Positions 1 through 11,880 of a DNA stretch of 64,000 nt are shown here, piece by piece. A program made the position numbers and the translations under genes. The stretch is from NCBI RefSeq assembly GCF_000715075.1, contig NC_134103.1, positions 73,223,519-73,287,518 on the forward strand, given 5' to 3'. Within the stretch, counting starts at the first letter, position 1, and the number at the start of each line of letters is the position of its first letter. Source of the DNA: Nicotiana tabacum (taxonomy: Eukaryota; Streptophyta; Magnoliopsida; Solanales; Solanaceae). Below the pieces are notes generated by a model. It did no database searches and had not been told where the DNA came from. It worked only from the letters and a program-made list of their open reading frames with translations.

Positions 1-1085
1 CTCTCTCTCACGTTTAGAAGGAGGTCTGAAATTTGAGAATAAAAATTTTCAGATCTGAAGAACTTAACTCCAAAAATTAAAAAAAAAATAACCAAAAAAA
101 AAAAGATTCAGAAGTTGCTTTCAATTTCTCTTCATTGCTGCATATTTCTAGGAAGTTTAGGGAAATATTCTGAGTTCGAAAGTGATATTCGTTTGTTATT
201 GACTGAACTTGCTTGTTGATCCCCAAATTTTTTTCCTTCAGCCTTTATTTGGTGTCCTCTGGTTTAATTTCGCACAGCTAGGTACTCATCTCAACATGTA
301 TATTCAAGTTTGTTCATAATTGAATCCTGACTGTGTCATTTGGATTGATGATTTTCATTCCACCTGATCTGGTTGCTTATGCTACTTGAATTGGTGTCAA
401 ATTAGTTCATAATCTTGTCATTCTTCATTGGATACATGATGTGTTTGTTGAAATCTAATGATTGTGAGTTGAATGTATCCTTATATGCTGTCAATTTGAA
501 ATATGTGCGAAACAGGAACAAAAATGACTTCAGGTAGAAGAAATTGTTATTCTAATGCCCTAAGCTATGAACTGTTTTGGCAAACATTTGTATTATCTTT
601 AGTAGTTCGTTTAGAGGAGTTTAATAATTTAGAGAGATGATTTTTCAAAGAAGTTATTATTGTAATATTCATTTAGGGCCACTCTTGTAATTAGATTTAC
701 ACACATCACTAGGATAAGCAGATGTTTGGACTTGTAAAATTCATTTTGATATTGATAAATTGTGAAGGTGCTTGAATGATCGAAAATATTAGAGGCATTC
801 TAGAGCATGTGTTCTGGTAATTCCCTCGAGTAATTATTCATAATGTGCTTATATGTATATGAACTAATGTATAAATTGCTTTATATCTTAGTTAGTTAAA
901 TTCAGGCATGAATATGTTTTACCTTTGGGCTTAATGATGAGTGGCCCAGTTTTGGGGCCTTGTATGATGGGCCAGCATTTCCATCCCACGTAATAGAGAA
1001 CTAGATACAGCATATATGGGCTGTTCATTTCAAGTTTTGGTTTATTACACATTGGGCTCAAGCCAAGCCCATCTCTGTTAGACTT
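1..1085. other. Unassigned AT-rich sequence left of copia A
   Basis: No convincing coding exon, RNA gene or LTR is visible here. The segment is AT-rich with short homopolymer runs near 60-110. It contains neither the missing RNase H domain nor the missing 3' LTR of the copia element that begins at about 1086, so that element ends abruptly at this border. It may be the flank or intron of a gene lying further left, but nothing in the sequence proves it. Confidence 0.5.
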
Positions 1086-2130
1086 CTAAGATATTTGAGA
1101 TGATAGAAAGCTGCAGTCAAGTGTGTATCTCTGGTGCTTGTATAAATTGACTGAGGAGATGTCCACTGTACCTATATCTAGTCTGGTGTTGGTTAAGAAA
1201 TTCAGTTTGCCCACTAGTTTTTTGTAATATATGGGATCTGGCAGAAGAGTGCCTTCATTGGCTTTTAATTTCAGAGCAGGATCAAGAGGGGAAGATAAGT
1301 TGCTATAGGCAAAATAATCATACTCCTTTAACAAGTCTAAGGTGAACTTCCTTTGAGAAATGATAATACCCTATTTGGCTTGTAAAGAACTTCTAAGCCT
1401 AAGAAGTAGTGAAATCTCTCTAGGACTTTGATCCTAAACTGGTTATCAAGGAATGCCTTCAAGTTGGCTATCTCCACTGAATCGGTACCAGTAATGATAA
1501 CATCATCAACATACACAGCTATAAAGATACTGGAGGATGAGGTCTTTTTGGAGAATAGTGAATATTCATTCTCAGAATGTTTGTACCCCATTGATGACAA
1601 GGCTTCAGTTAGCTTGGCATACCACTACCTGCTGGCTTGTTTCAGTCCATACAAAGACTTGTTTAGCTTGCAAACCATCCTGTGTGAGCTAGACTGATCA
1701 ATCAGAAGACCTGGTGGCACCTCCATATATACTTCTTCATATAGGTCACATGAAGGAATGCATTGTTTACATCAAGTTGGAATATATCCCAGCCCTTCTT
1801 CACAGCAACAGTAACCAAGGCTCTAAATATTGTCATCTTGACAATAGGGGAAAATATCTCTATATAGTCAATCCCTGCTTATTGAGTGTAACCTTTCACC
1901 ACTAGTCTATCCTTAAATCTCTCAATGCTTCCATCTTCTTTATGCTTGACTTTATAAACCCATTTACAGCCTATTACCTATTTTCCAACTGGCAAAGGTA
2001 CTAAGTCCCAAGTATGATTGGCATGAAGAGCTTCAAATTCTTGTGTCATGGCTGCCTGCCATGCAGGATTAAATGTTGCCTCTTCATATGAGGATGGCTC
2101 ACTATCATGGCAAACATTTGTCACTAAGTG
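1086..2130 (-). pseudogene. Copia A reverse transcriptase fragment
   Basis: This is the reverse transcriptase part of copia A. On the minus strand 1337-1600 reads through the polymerase motif YVDDVIITG and on to FHYFLGLEV, which are hallmarks of Ty1/copia RT. Upstream codons (about 1600-2000) give the typical W-AM-E and LYGLKQ-type segments in broken frames. 1086-1334 continues after a frameshift with the segment SSPLDPALKL and the KKLVGKL/TRLDI linker that normally leads into RNase H. The coding homology then ends at about 1086, and no RNase H DAD/SAEAEY motif follows. The two catalytic aspartates of YVDD are present, but the reading frame is not continuous. Confidence 0.85.
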
Positions 2131-3277
2131 CTAACTTTCAGAACATAGAGCATCAGTGCTTATATGATTATGATTGGAGAATAGTGCATTTAAAGAAGGT
2201 GAAAATTGAGAAGTAGTAGGTTGGGTTATGTTAGGAAGGGTGTAGATATATTCTTTGAGGTAAGTAGGATTTTTGTGTGTTCTGTTGAACTTCCTGATTA
2301 TAGTTGTTTCTGATTGAGTAGATGTGGGTGAATAATGACTAGCAACTTCATATGAAGATGCAAGGACAGAGTCATAAGGGAATGAGATGTTAGGTGTGTG
2401 TGTTAAAGTGTCATTAATAGGAGAGAACTCAGGGTGTTGATGCACACCTGAAGATGTGATATCTACAGCACTTTGAACACCAGGAAGTGGACTTTCACTC
2501 TCAATATAAGTAGGAAAGGTGACTGATTTGAAGACATTATATGGGAAAATATTCTTAGGAGTTAGAGTAAAGGGAAAGATATTTTCATAAAACATCACAT
2601 CTCTAGAGATATGTATATTCCTAGTGGCTAGGCTTAGTACTTTGTAACCCTTTGTCCCAAAAGGATAGCCTATGAAGACATGAGGAGTTGTTCTGGCTCA
2701 AATTTATCCCTGTGCACCTTAGGTATAGTAGGGTAACAAAGGCAACCAAAGCTACTCAAATGAGAGTAATTGGGTTTCTTGTGTTACAAAAGTTCAAAAG
2801 GTCATTTGTTGTTTAGGTAGGTAGTAGGTTATCTGTTAATTAAGTAGGTGGCTGTCAGAATGCATTTTCCCTAATATCTAGTTGGTAATTTGGACTGAAA
2901 CTTAAGTGCCCTAGTAGTTTCTAGGAGATATTTGTGGTTTCTTTCCACTACCCCATTTTGTTGTGGTGTGTAGGGGCAAGTTTTCTGATGAATGATGCCT
3001 TTGGATTGGTAGAATGTGGTAGTTTTATGACTGGTAAACTCTATCCCATTGTCATATCTGATGATCTTTACAGAAGTATTGAATTGGTTTTCAATCATGG
3101 TTATAAAGTTTTTAAGGGTTTGTAGAGCATTGCTCTTACTGCTTAGTAAATGTGTCCAAGTGGATCTACTGAAATCATTCACTAGTGTGAGAAAATACTT
3201 GTAATTATCATGAGTAGTGACATGGTAGGGACCCTATATGTCAATATATAGTAATTCAAATATTTGAGTAGAGGTAT
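2131..3277 (-). pseudogene. Copia A integrase C-terminal part and IN-RT linker
   Basis: Minus-strand continuation of copia A integrase after the Ogre insertion. 2871-3182 encodes the DFSRSTW segment, the second catalytic Asp in RYDNGIEF, and the glutamate motif PQQNGVVERNH, so the D and E of the DDE core are visible. Just upstream the conserved DIWGPY carries a TAG stop in place of Trp (near 3227). 2131-2598 is the low-complexity Ser/Thr/Pro-rich linker that follows the copia integrase, beginning with an MFYENIFPF-like motif. The region between about 2600 and 2870 is frameshifted. The reading frame joins that of 23790 onward across the Ogre target-site duplication, which shows that both pieces were once one gene. 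Confidence 0.85.
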
Positions 3278-6200
3278 TATCGCGCCCTTTTTTCTCGCGA
3301 AGGCGGGTTTCGACATGTGACAACTCTTTTAAATGGGTATTAAAAGAGAAGAATCACCACCTAATAATTTTTAAGGTGCGTTAGGGTACCTATTTGCAAA
3401 TAACTCTCCTGCTACCCGATTACTGTGTTGAAGTTATTACTTAAAGGCGCTCTAATTCAATTCTAAAGGTATCCTATGCGTGCACTACCCGTCCCATACC
3501 TATGGTATATGAGGCTTTGGACCTACTATTAGGTGGTTCTAGACTTTACTTAGGTTGCTCAAAATGATAAAATTAGGCGACATTCAAAACAGATAGGATT
3601 GCACACAATTGCAATGAAAGGCTCAAGTTGACCTCTACACATAGGCACAAAAGCATGCGATCAGATTCTTATATTAAGCAATAGACAATTTCAGAGTTAA
3701 GACTTAGAGTCATTAAGTCCTATAGGCATGGCCTCTTGGTGATTCTGAATTCCAGTATCGTACAAGCAGCGTTGTTGTTTCAGACTAATGAATCCGCAGA
3801 TTATAGGTATTACAAATCCTATAGGCATGATCTCTAAATTGTTTGTGCAATGAGGCAGTGAAACTGTTTGAAAGCTCAGAATTAATAGCGCTTGATTTAT
3901 AAACAGGATTTCTAGGCATATAATCGTATCCTATAGTCAGGATTTCTAACAATTGACAATTAGACTTGATTTTATAACATGTTATCCCTATAGGTATGCT
4001 ATTTAAGTGAGGCAGTGCAAAAGCAACATGAAGCAGTTGATCAATTATTAAACCTTATAGTCATGGTATTTAGATTAGCGAAAGTATTGCATTATTGTAT
4101 CCTATAGGCATATAATCTAAAAGCATTGAATAGTAGACATAGAAACAAGTGTAGCATATTTTGACGAGTTAAATGAAGTGTGTACGTGATTCCTATAGGC
4201 ATGGTTCCTATTAGTGCAACATACACTAAACAAAACAACGGGTAAGGCATGCTGGACGTAATAGCAAATAGAACACATAAACCCTATAGGCATATTTTCT
4301 ACCCTTTTTATGCTAGTATTAGAATACCCCAGCCCCTCTTTTACTAATCTCCCCATTATTCGTTATTACAAATTATTACAGGACAAATAAATAATGCAAA
4401 TAGAATAAAACAGTCATAAGCCCAATAGGACAACTAAAAGCCCCACACAAAGAAATCCTCTGACTTTCTGGGCCTTCAACAGTCTTGCTCTCCGGACAAC
4501 CAGCATACCCAAATCCCAAGCTCACAAGGATAACTAGAATGTGCCTGAATCCAGTACCCAGGTCCAACAACACATATGGCCCATCAAACCAGGCCCAAAC
4601 GCGAAGACAATTGTCTTGTTTACCCAGTAACCAACAACAAATGCCACAAGTAACAGCCCACACAAACTAATTACTCAAATAACTTAAGATATAGACGTAT
4701 ACACAGGGGAATACTTAGGTGTTATAGCTAATGAAGAAACTGGAGTTGTTAAACATGATATCCCAGAGGTAAAGACGCACATGAATAAGAATAAAACAAA
4801 AACTCGCAAAGAGATTTCAATAGATAGGGGTTTAAAACAAACATGGTACAGAACTGATTCAATAGGAATTCACATATAGAAAGTTTACCATGAGGGTCTA
4901 ATGTAAGACATGCTTGAAACTAGTCCTACAAAATAATTATATAGACACAGTTCCATAGGGTGACAGAGTAACTAGAAGGTATTCGTTTAATTCTAAAGAA
5001 ACTAGAGATTTTGTAGGTTGATCATGTATGATAAGTTCAGTTATACATCCAGGATTACCTAAAGGCATTAGACTCTAGTAAATTTAACACTAGCATGACA
5101 GGATTTCATCATGATAACAGAATTACCGTAACATAGAATACTTAAAACTTTGTTGGGGTTCACTAAAGGTATAAGTCATGCTTGGTCTGAAAACTTTAAA
5201 CAGTATTGGCATGCAATAACTCATACGATCATGGATTAATTCTAAGGAAAGTTATCAGCTTGTTCATGATTGTACCAAGTGTGAGATATAAAGAAGGCAT
5301 AGTCACAACTAATTGGTAATCAAACAAGACTTCTTAAAAGTAGGCAGACTAGTAGGCATAGTCCAAATCGACTTACAAACACCCACTTAGTTCAAATGTG
5401 AGAGACTTAACACATTCAAATTTAGGTAAACATCAATCATCTCAAGAAGGCTAAAAACTCTAAGGTGATACAGGGACTCATGGAAGATGAAACTATACAA
5501 AATTGAAGGTTAACTCTAAAGTCAGGTAACGCTTAAGAAATCCAGAATTCATTCGAGTCAAATACACATAATGAGAGTACAATATATATGTTGAGGCCTA
5601 TCAAGTTCGATACTAGAGAACATAAAACTATAGGACATCGTTAAGATAATAGGATTACAATAAAGCCTACCACAATACAGTGTTGGGGGGTTCACAAATA
5701 GCAAGGAAACTGAGTCATGCTTACTCATGAAAGTTCAAACGATATTGGTACACATAACACACATGATATAGACAAACAGAATGGAAATAGTTAAAATTGT
5801 AAGAGCGAGGAACACTAACCAGCTGCAGATTAATAGGGAAGTAAAGGAAAAATCGAGTGCCAATGGTAGTTTAGTCAGCAGTAATAGAGAAGGAACAACA
5901 GGACTCCCAAAATCCGAGTGTGTTAGAGTTCCCACGAGTTTCAAGTGAACCCCGAGCAATGCTCGCACCGAGAAAAGAACAACAGTTAAATTCCGGTGGC
6001 TTTGGCTTTGAGCCGGCCAAGGTGTCGAACTTAGAATAGTAGTACGAGTGAGAGTAATAGCAGTAATAATGTCTCCAAAAGAGAAATTGGGGAAGGGTTA
6101 TATAGTAGAAAAAATTGAACATCCAAACAAGGAAACATAGTCAATCAAACATAAATAAGGAAAGAAGAGCATGCAGAATCGATTTAGAACCAAATTAGGA

Positions 6201-7260
6201 AAAAAATTAGGCAAACCCTAGTTTTGCCCGGAATCACAAATTGGCCGAAGAATCTTGTCAAATCAGTCTCATATAGCCTGGTGGTGAATTTATCAGGTTG
6301 AGAATATGGTAACAATCAAGAATCTGAGCCAAAGAAACCTCCCAAATACCGGTTTCCTTAAATAACTCCATACCAAAGGAGTAGTGTCAAGAAAAAAGGA
6401 AAGAAATGTTGTGAGTACAGAAAAAGGAAAGGAAATATGGGAGATTTTCATATTTTCTTGGATACGGACCGGGATTTGGAGTGAGGCAGTTAGGGTTTGG
6501 CGTGAGATGAGAGGAGAGTGTTTGAGGGCGATGGTCTTTGATAAGTGGTAGGGTTTTTGGGTGAGTTTGGTTAATTAAAGAGAGGGATGGTTTATGGGTC
6601 GTTGATCATTTGAGATCAACGACCAAGATTAAAAGAGAGATGGGGCGGGTCACAAAACGGGTCCCGATCGGGTATAGAGAAGGGGTCGTTTGGTTGGGCT
6701 GTTGAAGGCGAAATGAAGCGGGCCAAATGTTTTGGGCTTGTTTTTGGTCTGAAATTCACTTTAAAACTGGGCCATAATTTAAATACACGAAATTTTATCA
6801 AAAAATAATTTATTAAAAGTAATTAACAAATAATAAAATATTATTTATGTAGTAAATTATTTGAAAATAATAGCTTAACATTGTAAAAATATAAAAATGA
6901 TATTTGGGCACAAATATAAAAATATAATTATGCATAGCATATAGGCTATTATTACAAAATTGTGTAAATAGCTTAAAATAGAAATATAATTATATGAAAT
7001 GAAGTAATTTATTATGAAACATATATGTGGATGTAAATAATAAATTTGGATGATTAACTCATCACAAAATAATTTAAAGGGGTAATTAATACATATTCAA
7101 GTAATTTAAAAGCAAGAAAATCAATTTTAAAGCTTTAAAAATTATGGAAAATTATAAAAAATACTTATATGACCCATGTAAATTAGGTAATAATGCAAAA
7201 TAATATTTTGAAAGTATACATGATATTTATAAAATGTGAGGGCAAAACTGGGTATCAAAA
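3278..7260 (-). repeat. Ogre element 3' LTR
   Basis: Left copy of the long LTR (3983 bp), homologous to 19420-23789 over its whole length. It lacks 408 bp present in the right copy (19550-19957); the junction is at about 3407 between AACTCT and CCTGCTACCC. It has about 20 bp not in the other copy near 3845. The outer end on the plus strand is TATCGCG instead of TGTCGCG, and the inner end is TATCAAAA instead of TATCAACA, so both terminal dinucleotides are mutated. It contains many degenerate copies of a CCTATAGGCAT-like word and no gene; small open frames inside it are chance. Confidence 0.92.
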
Positions 7261-7784
7261 GCTGTTGGGTAAAGAAAATGATGACCAATTTTGTCCGAAA
7301 TGATCAGGGGATGATGCGTTTTTGAAACAATGGGGACCGAACCTTGGTTTTTGAGTTGCCTACATATCCCTAGTATTACGGGAATCAGGCCGTGTGTAGT
7401 TATGGATCCAACGGTGAATGAAACCGATGAAGTTGTTATAAGAGTAGTTGTGTGTTTCGCAAAGGATCTTTTGGATATTATAGGGTCGTGAGTAACTGAT
7501 AATCTTGGGTGAATCTATGAACGCAAATTTGAACGTTACAGATGTATAAGGTGATTACTTAAGCAGTTACAGAACAGAGGGTAATCAATAGCTAATTGTC
7601 GATTACGTTTGAGGTGATCGAAGGATGTGAATGCTGTGCACGGAAATCGGAGCGAGAATTGCTCCTGTTTGTAGAACGGTTACCTCCCGAGTTACCTGCA
7701 AAACTTAAAACACGATGCATGCGAATATATATATGGGGTTACTGTGAAAATTTAAACATGATGCAAATTCTCTTCGGACCATGA

Positions 7785-8040
7785 GAGTTATCTTTGGATG
7801 ATGAGGATGATGCCCTTAGACCATGACGTCCTGGGCCATGAAGCGTATGATAAGGGATTCGCATGCCACGGAATGGTGTCCTCGGGCCATGAGGATGGTG
7901 CCTATGGACTATGACGCCTTTGAATAATGATATGCAATTTCGAGAGATCCTCCGGCCATGGCATGATATCTTCGGGCTATGAGGATGATACCCTCAGACT
8001 ATGATGCCTTCGGACAATGTGGCGATATTTCAGCACATGA
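7785..8040. repeat. Irregular tandem repeats in Ogre 3' region
   Basis: Degenerate copies, about 30-40 bp each, of a word like CGGGCCATGAGGATGATGCC followed by CTCGGACTATGACGCCTT. They recur around 7800, 7870, 7955 and 8000. The spacing is uneven, unlike the regular array that follows. No coding role is evident. Confidence 0.7.
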
Positions 8041-8096
8041 AATGCAAAGATGCAGAGATCTCAATCGTTTAATAGGGGAAATAGGTAATACTTAAT

Positions 8097-8990
8097 CATA
8101 TACGAGAACGAGACAAGACAAGTCTTAGTCTTGTATGAGATGAGGGCAGTGCTTAGACTTATGCAAAGAAAGGAGACAGTGCTTAGTCTTATGCAGTATA
8201 GCAGAGACAGTGTTTAGTCTCATGCAAGGGAAGGCAATTCTTAGCCTTATTTAATAACAGAGGCAGTGCTTAGCCTCATGCAAGGAATGAAGATAATGCT
8301 TAGTCTCATGCAAGGAAAGGCGATGCTTGGCCTTATGTAATGATGGAGGCAATGCTTATCCTTATGCAGGAGTGGAGACAATGCTTAGTCTCATGCAAAG
8401 GAAGGCAGCGTTTAACCTTATGTAATTATGGAGGCAGTGCTTAGCCTTATGCAATGTAATGGAGACCGTGTTTAGTCTCATGCAAAGGAAGGCATCGTTT
8501 AGCCTTATGCAATAATGGAGGCAATGCTTAGCCTTATGCAATATAATGGAGACAATGTTTAGTCTTATGTAGAGAAAGGCAGTGTTTATCCTTATGCAAT
8601 GATGAGGGAAGTTCTTAGCCTCATGCAATGTAATGGAGACAATGTTTAGTCTCATGCAGAGAAAGGCAGTGTTTAGCTTAATGCAATTATGAGGGCAGTG
8701 CTTAGCCTCATACAATGTAATGGAGACAATGTTTAGTTTCATGCAGAGAAAGGCAGCGTTTAGCCTTATGTAATGATGAGGGCAGTGCTTAGCCTCATGC
8801 AATGTAATGGAGACAATGTTTAGTCTCATGCAGAGAAAGGCAGCGTTTAGCCTTATGCAATAATGAGGGCAGTGCTTAGCCTCATGCAATGTAATGGAGA
8901 AAATATTTAGTCTCATGCAGAGAATGGCAACATTTAGCCTTATGAAATTATGAGGGCAGTGCTTAGCCCTATGCAAGAAGAGCAATGATT
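8097..8990. repeat. 29-bp / 87-bp hierarchical tandem array in Ogre 3' region
   Basis: Regular tandem array. The higher-order unit is 87 bp: the word GGAGACAAT recurs at 8635, 8722, 8809 and (as GGAGAAAAT) 8896. Each unit holds three related 29-bp subunits of the form GGCAGTGCTTAGCCTCATGC, alternating GGAGACAATGTTTAGTCTCA, GGCAGCGTTTAGCCTTATG and GGGCAGTGCTTAGCCTCATG versions. The left part (8097-8400) is less regular. Because 87 is divisible by three, a long minus-strand open frame (8362-8985) with a 29-residue repeat arises as a by-product. Confidence 0.9.
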
Positions 8991-9642
8991 AAATGCAGGA
9001 GGGAAAAGTATTTCTTAGCTTGACACGTTTGCATTTGGCAACTTCTGTCGGTGTGAAGATAGTGATCTTGTTGTATGTATATAGTTGCAGACGTTCTTGT
9101 TAGGTCCATTGTGCCTGTATCCAAAGAAATATTGTGAGTTTTTTGGGGGAAGGTTGGTTCGTGCTCTCAATTCCTTTCTTTGCCTTTGCTCCTGTCTTGA
9201 GGTCCTATTTGAGTCACCCTGGGTAACGTCTGGCTACTACAGAAAATAAATGTTTTGAAAGATATACATTTTTGATAAATCGTTTATATAACAAGGTCGT
9301 TTGTTCAAAATATGTGATGATGCATAAAACAAATAACGTTCGAATCGGAGACTGTGACGCGTTTTGAGACATTGTAACCTCCTCAGTCCGAAATTTTGAG
9401 GACCCTCCTAAAAATTCTGCCCCAGTTTATATGCGTACTTCTTGTGATACACTTCTTTGGTGACCCTAAACATGATGAGATCTGACAAACTCGAGACCTT
9501 GCCCCAGTTTCTGACCATAGGGGGAATAAAGAGCTTATTATGAAGTGACCGAACACACAGGGCTGCCTACGTATCCCCTCTTAAACGGGAATCAAGTCAA
9601 GTGTAGTTCATGTTACATCAAATAGAAAGGGCAAACATAATC

Positions 9643-11003
9643 TTAAACATAATATCTCTTGACTGCGTCCGAGTTGATAGGTTTTGGCCATATCTCTCCA
9701 TCTATTTTTGCAAGTATAAGTGCTCCTCCTGTCAGTACTCTGTGAACCATGTAAGGGCCTTGCCAATTGGGTAAGAATTTCCCCTTTGCTTCATCCTGAT
9801 GTGGGAAGATTCGTTTCAGCACCAATTGCCCCGGTGTGAATTGCCTTGACCTAACCTTTTTATTAAAAGCCCTTGCTATTCTATTCTGGTAGAGTTGACC
9901 GTGACACACTGCGTTCATTCTTTTACCATCAATGAGAGCTATTTGTTCATACCGGTTCCGTACCCACTCTGTGTCGCTGAGCTCGGCTTCCTGTATGATT
10001 CTTAAGGAAGGAATCTCCACTTTGGCAGGGATAACGGCTTCGGTACCATAGACCAGTAGATAGGGGTTGCCCCAGTTGATGTACGAACTGTGGTTTGGTA
10101 CCCGAGTAAAGCGAATGGTAGCTTCTCGTGCCATTGCTTGTAATTGTCTACCATTTTCCTCAATATTTTCTTGATGTTCTTGTTGGCGGCTTTTATGGCT
10201 CCATTCATTTTCGGCATGTATGTTGTAGAATTCCGATAGTTGATCTTGAATGTTTCACATATGGCTTTCATCAGGTCACTGTTGAGATTAGCGGCATTTT
10301 CAGTAATGATTGACTAAGGTACTCCAAATCGACAGACAATGCGATCCCTGACAAAATTTACTACGACCTTCTTAGTCACAACCTTATAGGACGCGGCTTC
10401 AACCCATTTTGTGAAGTAGTCTATAGCCACTAAAATGAGCCTGTATCTATTTGAGGCAGCAGGTTTAATTGGTCTGATGACATCCATGCCCCAAGCAGAG
10501 AAAGGACAGGGTGAAATTGTTGCATTGAGTTTGTTGGGTGGCACTCATTTCATATCAGCATGTATCTGGCATTAGTGACACTTTTGAACATATTTGATGT
10601 AGTCTGTCTCCATAGTCATCCAGAAATAACCTACTCTTAATATCTTCTTGGCCAAAACGAAACCGTTCATGTGAGGTCAGCAAGTTCCGACATATATTTC
10701 TTCTAGTAATCTAGATGCTTCCTTGGCATCCACACATCGCAACAGCCCCAAATCAGGAGTCCTTCTATATAGAATTTCTTCGCTTTGAAAGAAATGGTTG
10801 GCCAATCTTCGAAGCGTGCGCTTCTGAGTGTGAGTAGCATTCTCTGGGTATTCTCCCTTTTCTAAGTATTCCTTGATATCGTGGAACCATGGATGTCCGT
10901 GAAACTCTTCTTCAACATGAGCACAATAAGATGGTTGCTTATGAATTCCTATTGGAATAGGATCGATGAAATTCTTGTCTGGATGTTGTATCATGGAAGA
11001 CAA
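9643..11003 (-). pseudogene. Ogre integrase, defective
   Basis: Minus-strand integrase of the Ogre element. 10677-11003 holds the N-terminal part leading into the zinc-binding H2C2 region, with its HxxC/CQ-type continuation near 10560-10620. 10314-10544 contains the first catalytic Asp in WGMDVI and the IDYFTKW motif. 10002-10271 contains the E-helix region, and 9643-10134 contains the C-terminal domain ending in a VLKRIFP/GPYMV-type fold. Two catalytic positions look lost. The second Asp motif reads ITENAAN (Glu for Asp, near 10290), and the Glu position in NGAIKAANKN is Lys (near 10190). There are stops between segments, including TAG near 10314. It would have inserted cDNA into chromosomes, but this copy cannot be active. 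Confidence 0.88.
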
Positions 11004-11054
11004 GGTAGCTAATGCATCTGCAAACTCATTCTGAATCCTTGGAACATGTTTGAA

Positions 11055-11880
11055 TTATATCTTTGTAAACCTCTTGATCAGTTCTTGTACACAGTGCAAG
11101 TATGGCAATATTTGAGTATTTTTAATAGCCCATTCTCCTAGTACCTGGTGTACTAAAGGATCAGAATCACCGATTACCAGCAACTCTTGAACGTTCATGT
11201 CGATGGCCAACCTAAGCCCCAAGATGCAAGCCTCATATTCCGCCATATTGTTGGTGCATGGGAACCTGAGTTTTGCGGATACCGGGTAATATTGACCTGT
11301 TTCTGACAATAAAACAACTCTGATACCCACTCCCTTGAAGTTTGTTGCTCTGTCGAAGAATATCCTCCAACCGTCGTATGGTTCGGTAATAGTTTATCCT
11401 ACAAATGACACTTCCTCGTCGGGAAAATACGTCTTCAATGGTTCGTATTCTCGTCTACGGGATTCTCCGCCAAGTGATCAACCAATACTTGCCCCTTGAC
11501 TGCCTTCTGAATCACATAGATGATGTCAAATTCACTTAGCAATATCTGCCACTTTGCTAACTTACCCGTAAGTATGGGTTTTTGAAAGATGTATTTTAGT
11601 AGATCCATCCTTGATATGAGATATGTAGTGTATGCGCAAAAATAATGTCTCAACTTTTGGGCTATCCATGTCAAAGCACAGCAGGTGCATTCCAACAAAG
11701 AATATCGGGCCTCGTAAGGTATGAACTTCTTGATCAGATAATATATCGCTTGCTCTTTCCTCCCTGTTTCATCATGTTGTCCCAGAACGCAGCCAAAGGC
11801 TCCATTTCAACACGGACAGATAAAGCAGCAGAGGTCTTCCTAGCTCTGGCGAGACCAACACGGGCGGTTTAGATAGATAC
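11055..11880 (-). pseudogene. Ogre RNase H and second archaeal-type RNase H
   Basis: 11435-11698 (minus) is the end of the first RNase H domain after RT, with segments like KLRHYF, DLLKYIFQKP and LVDHLAENP. 11055-11330 is a second RNase H-like domain of the RVT_3/archaeal type, with the glutamate motif TNNMAEYEACILGL and the aspartate motif GDSDPLVHQ. Having both is a known feature of the Tat lineage. The expected function is removal of the RNA strand during reverse transcription. Stops and frameshifts separate the pieces (11331-11434 and 11699-11880), so no intact enzyme is encoded. Confidence 0.85.

Larger units (their letters stand above)
7261..9642 (-). other. Ogre 3' non-coding region between integrase and 3' LTR
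   Basis: A 2.4-kb region downstream of the integrase on the minus strand, with no coding homology. It holds an irregular repeat field (about 7785-8040), a regular 29/87-bp tandem array (about 8097-8990), and two related blocks at 7335-7411 and 9547-9608 that bracket the arrays and share CCGAAC, TGCCTAC, TATCCC, ACGGGAATCA and TGTAGTT. Tandem repeats between pol and the 3' LTR are known in Ogre elements. No clear polypurine tract is seen directly next to the LTR at 7261 on the minus strand. Purine-rich minus-strand words (complement of TGCCCCAGTTT) occur at about 9418 and 9501, more than 2 kb away. Confidence 0.75.

Noticed and set aside
505..545. Possible small exon (CAG then GAACAAAAATGACTTCAG then GTAGAAG)
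   Set aside because: Splice-like ends and an ATG occur by chance in such AT-rich sequence; no neighbouring exon supports it.
4376..4663. Open frames in the Ogre LTR (also 5735-6122 and 22259-22492)
   Set aside because: They lie in LTR sequence with no protein motifs and are disrupted between the two LTR copies.
8362..8985. A 207-codon minus-strand open frame
   Set aside because: It lies wholly in the 29/87-bp tandem array; the frame stays open because the period is a multiple of three. No start context, domain or independent support for a gene.
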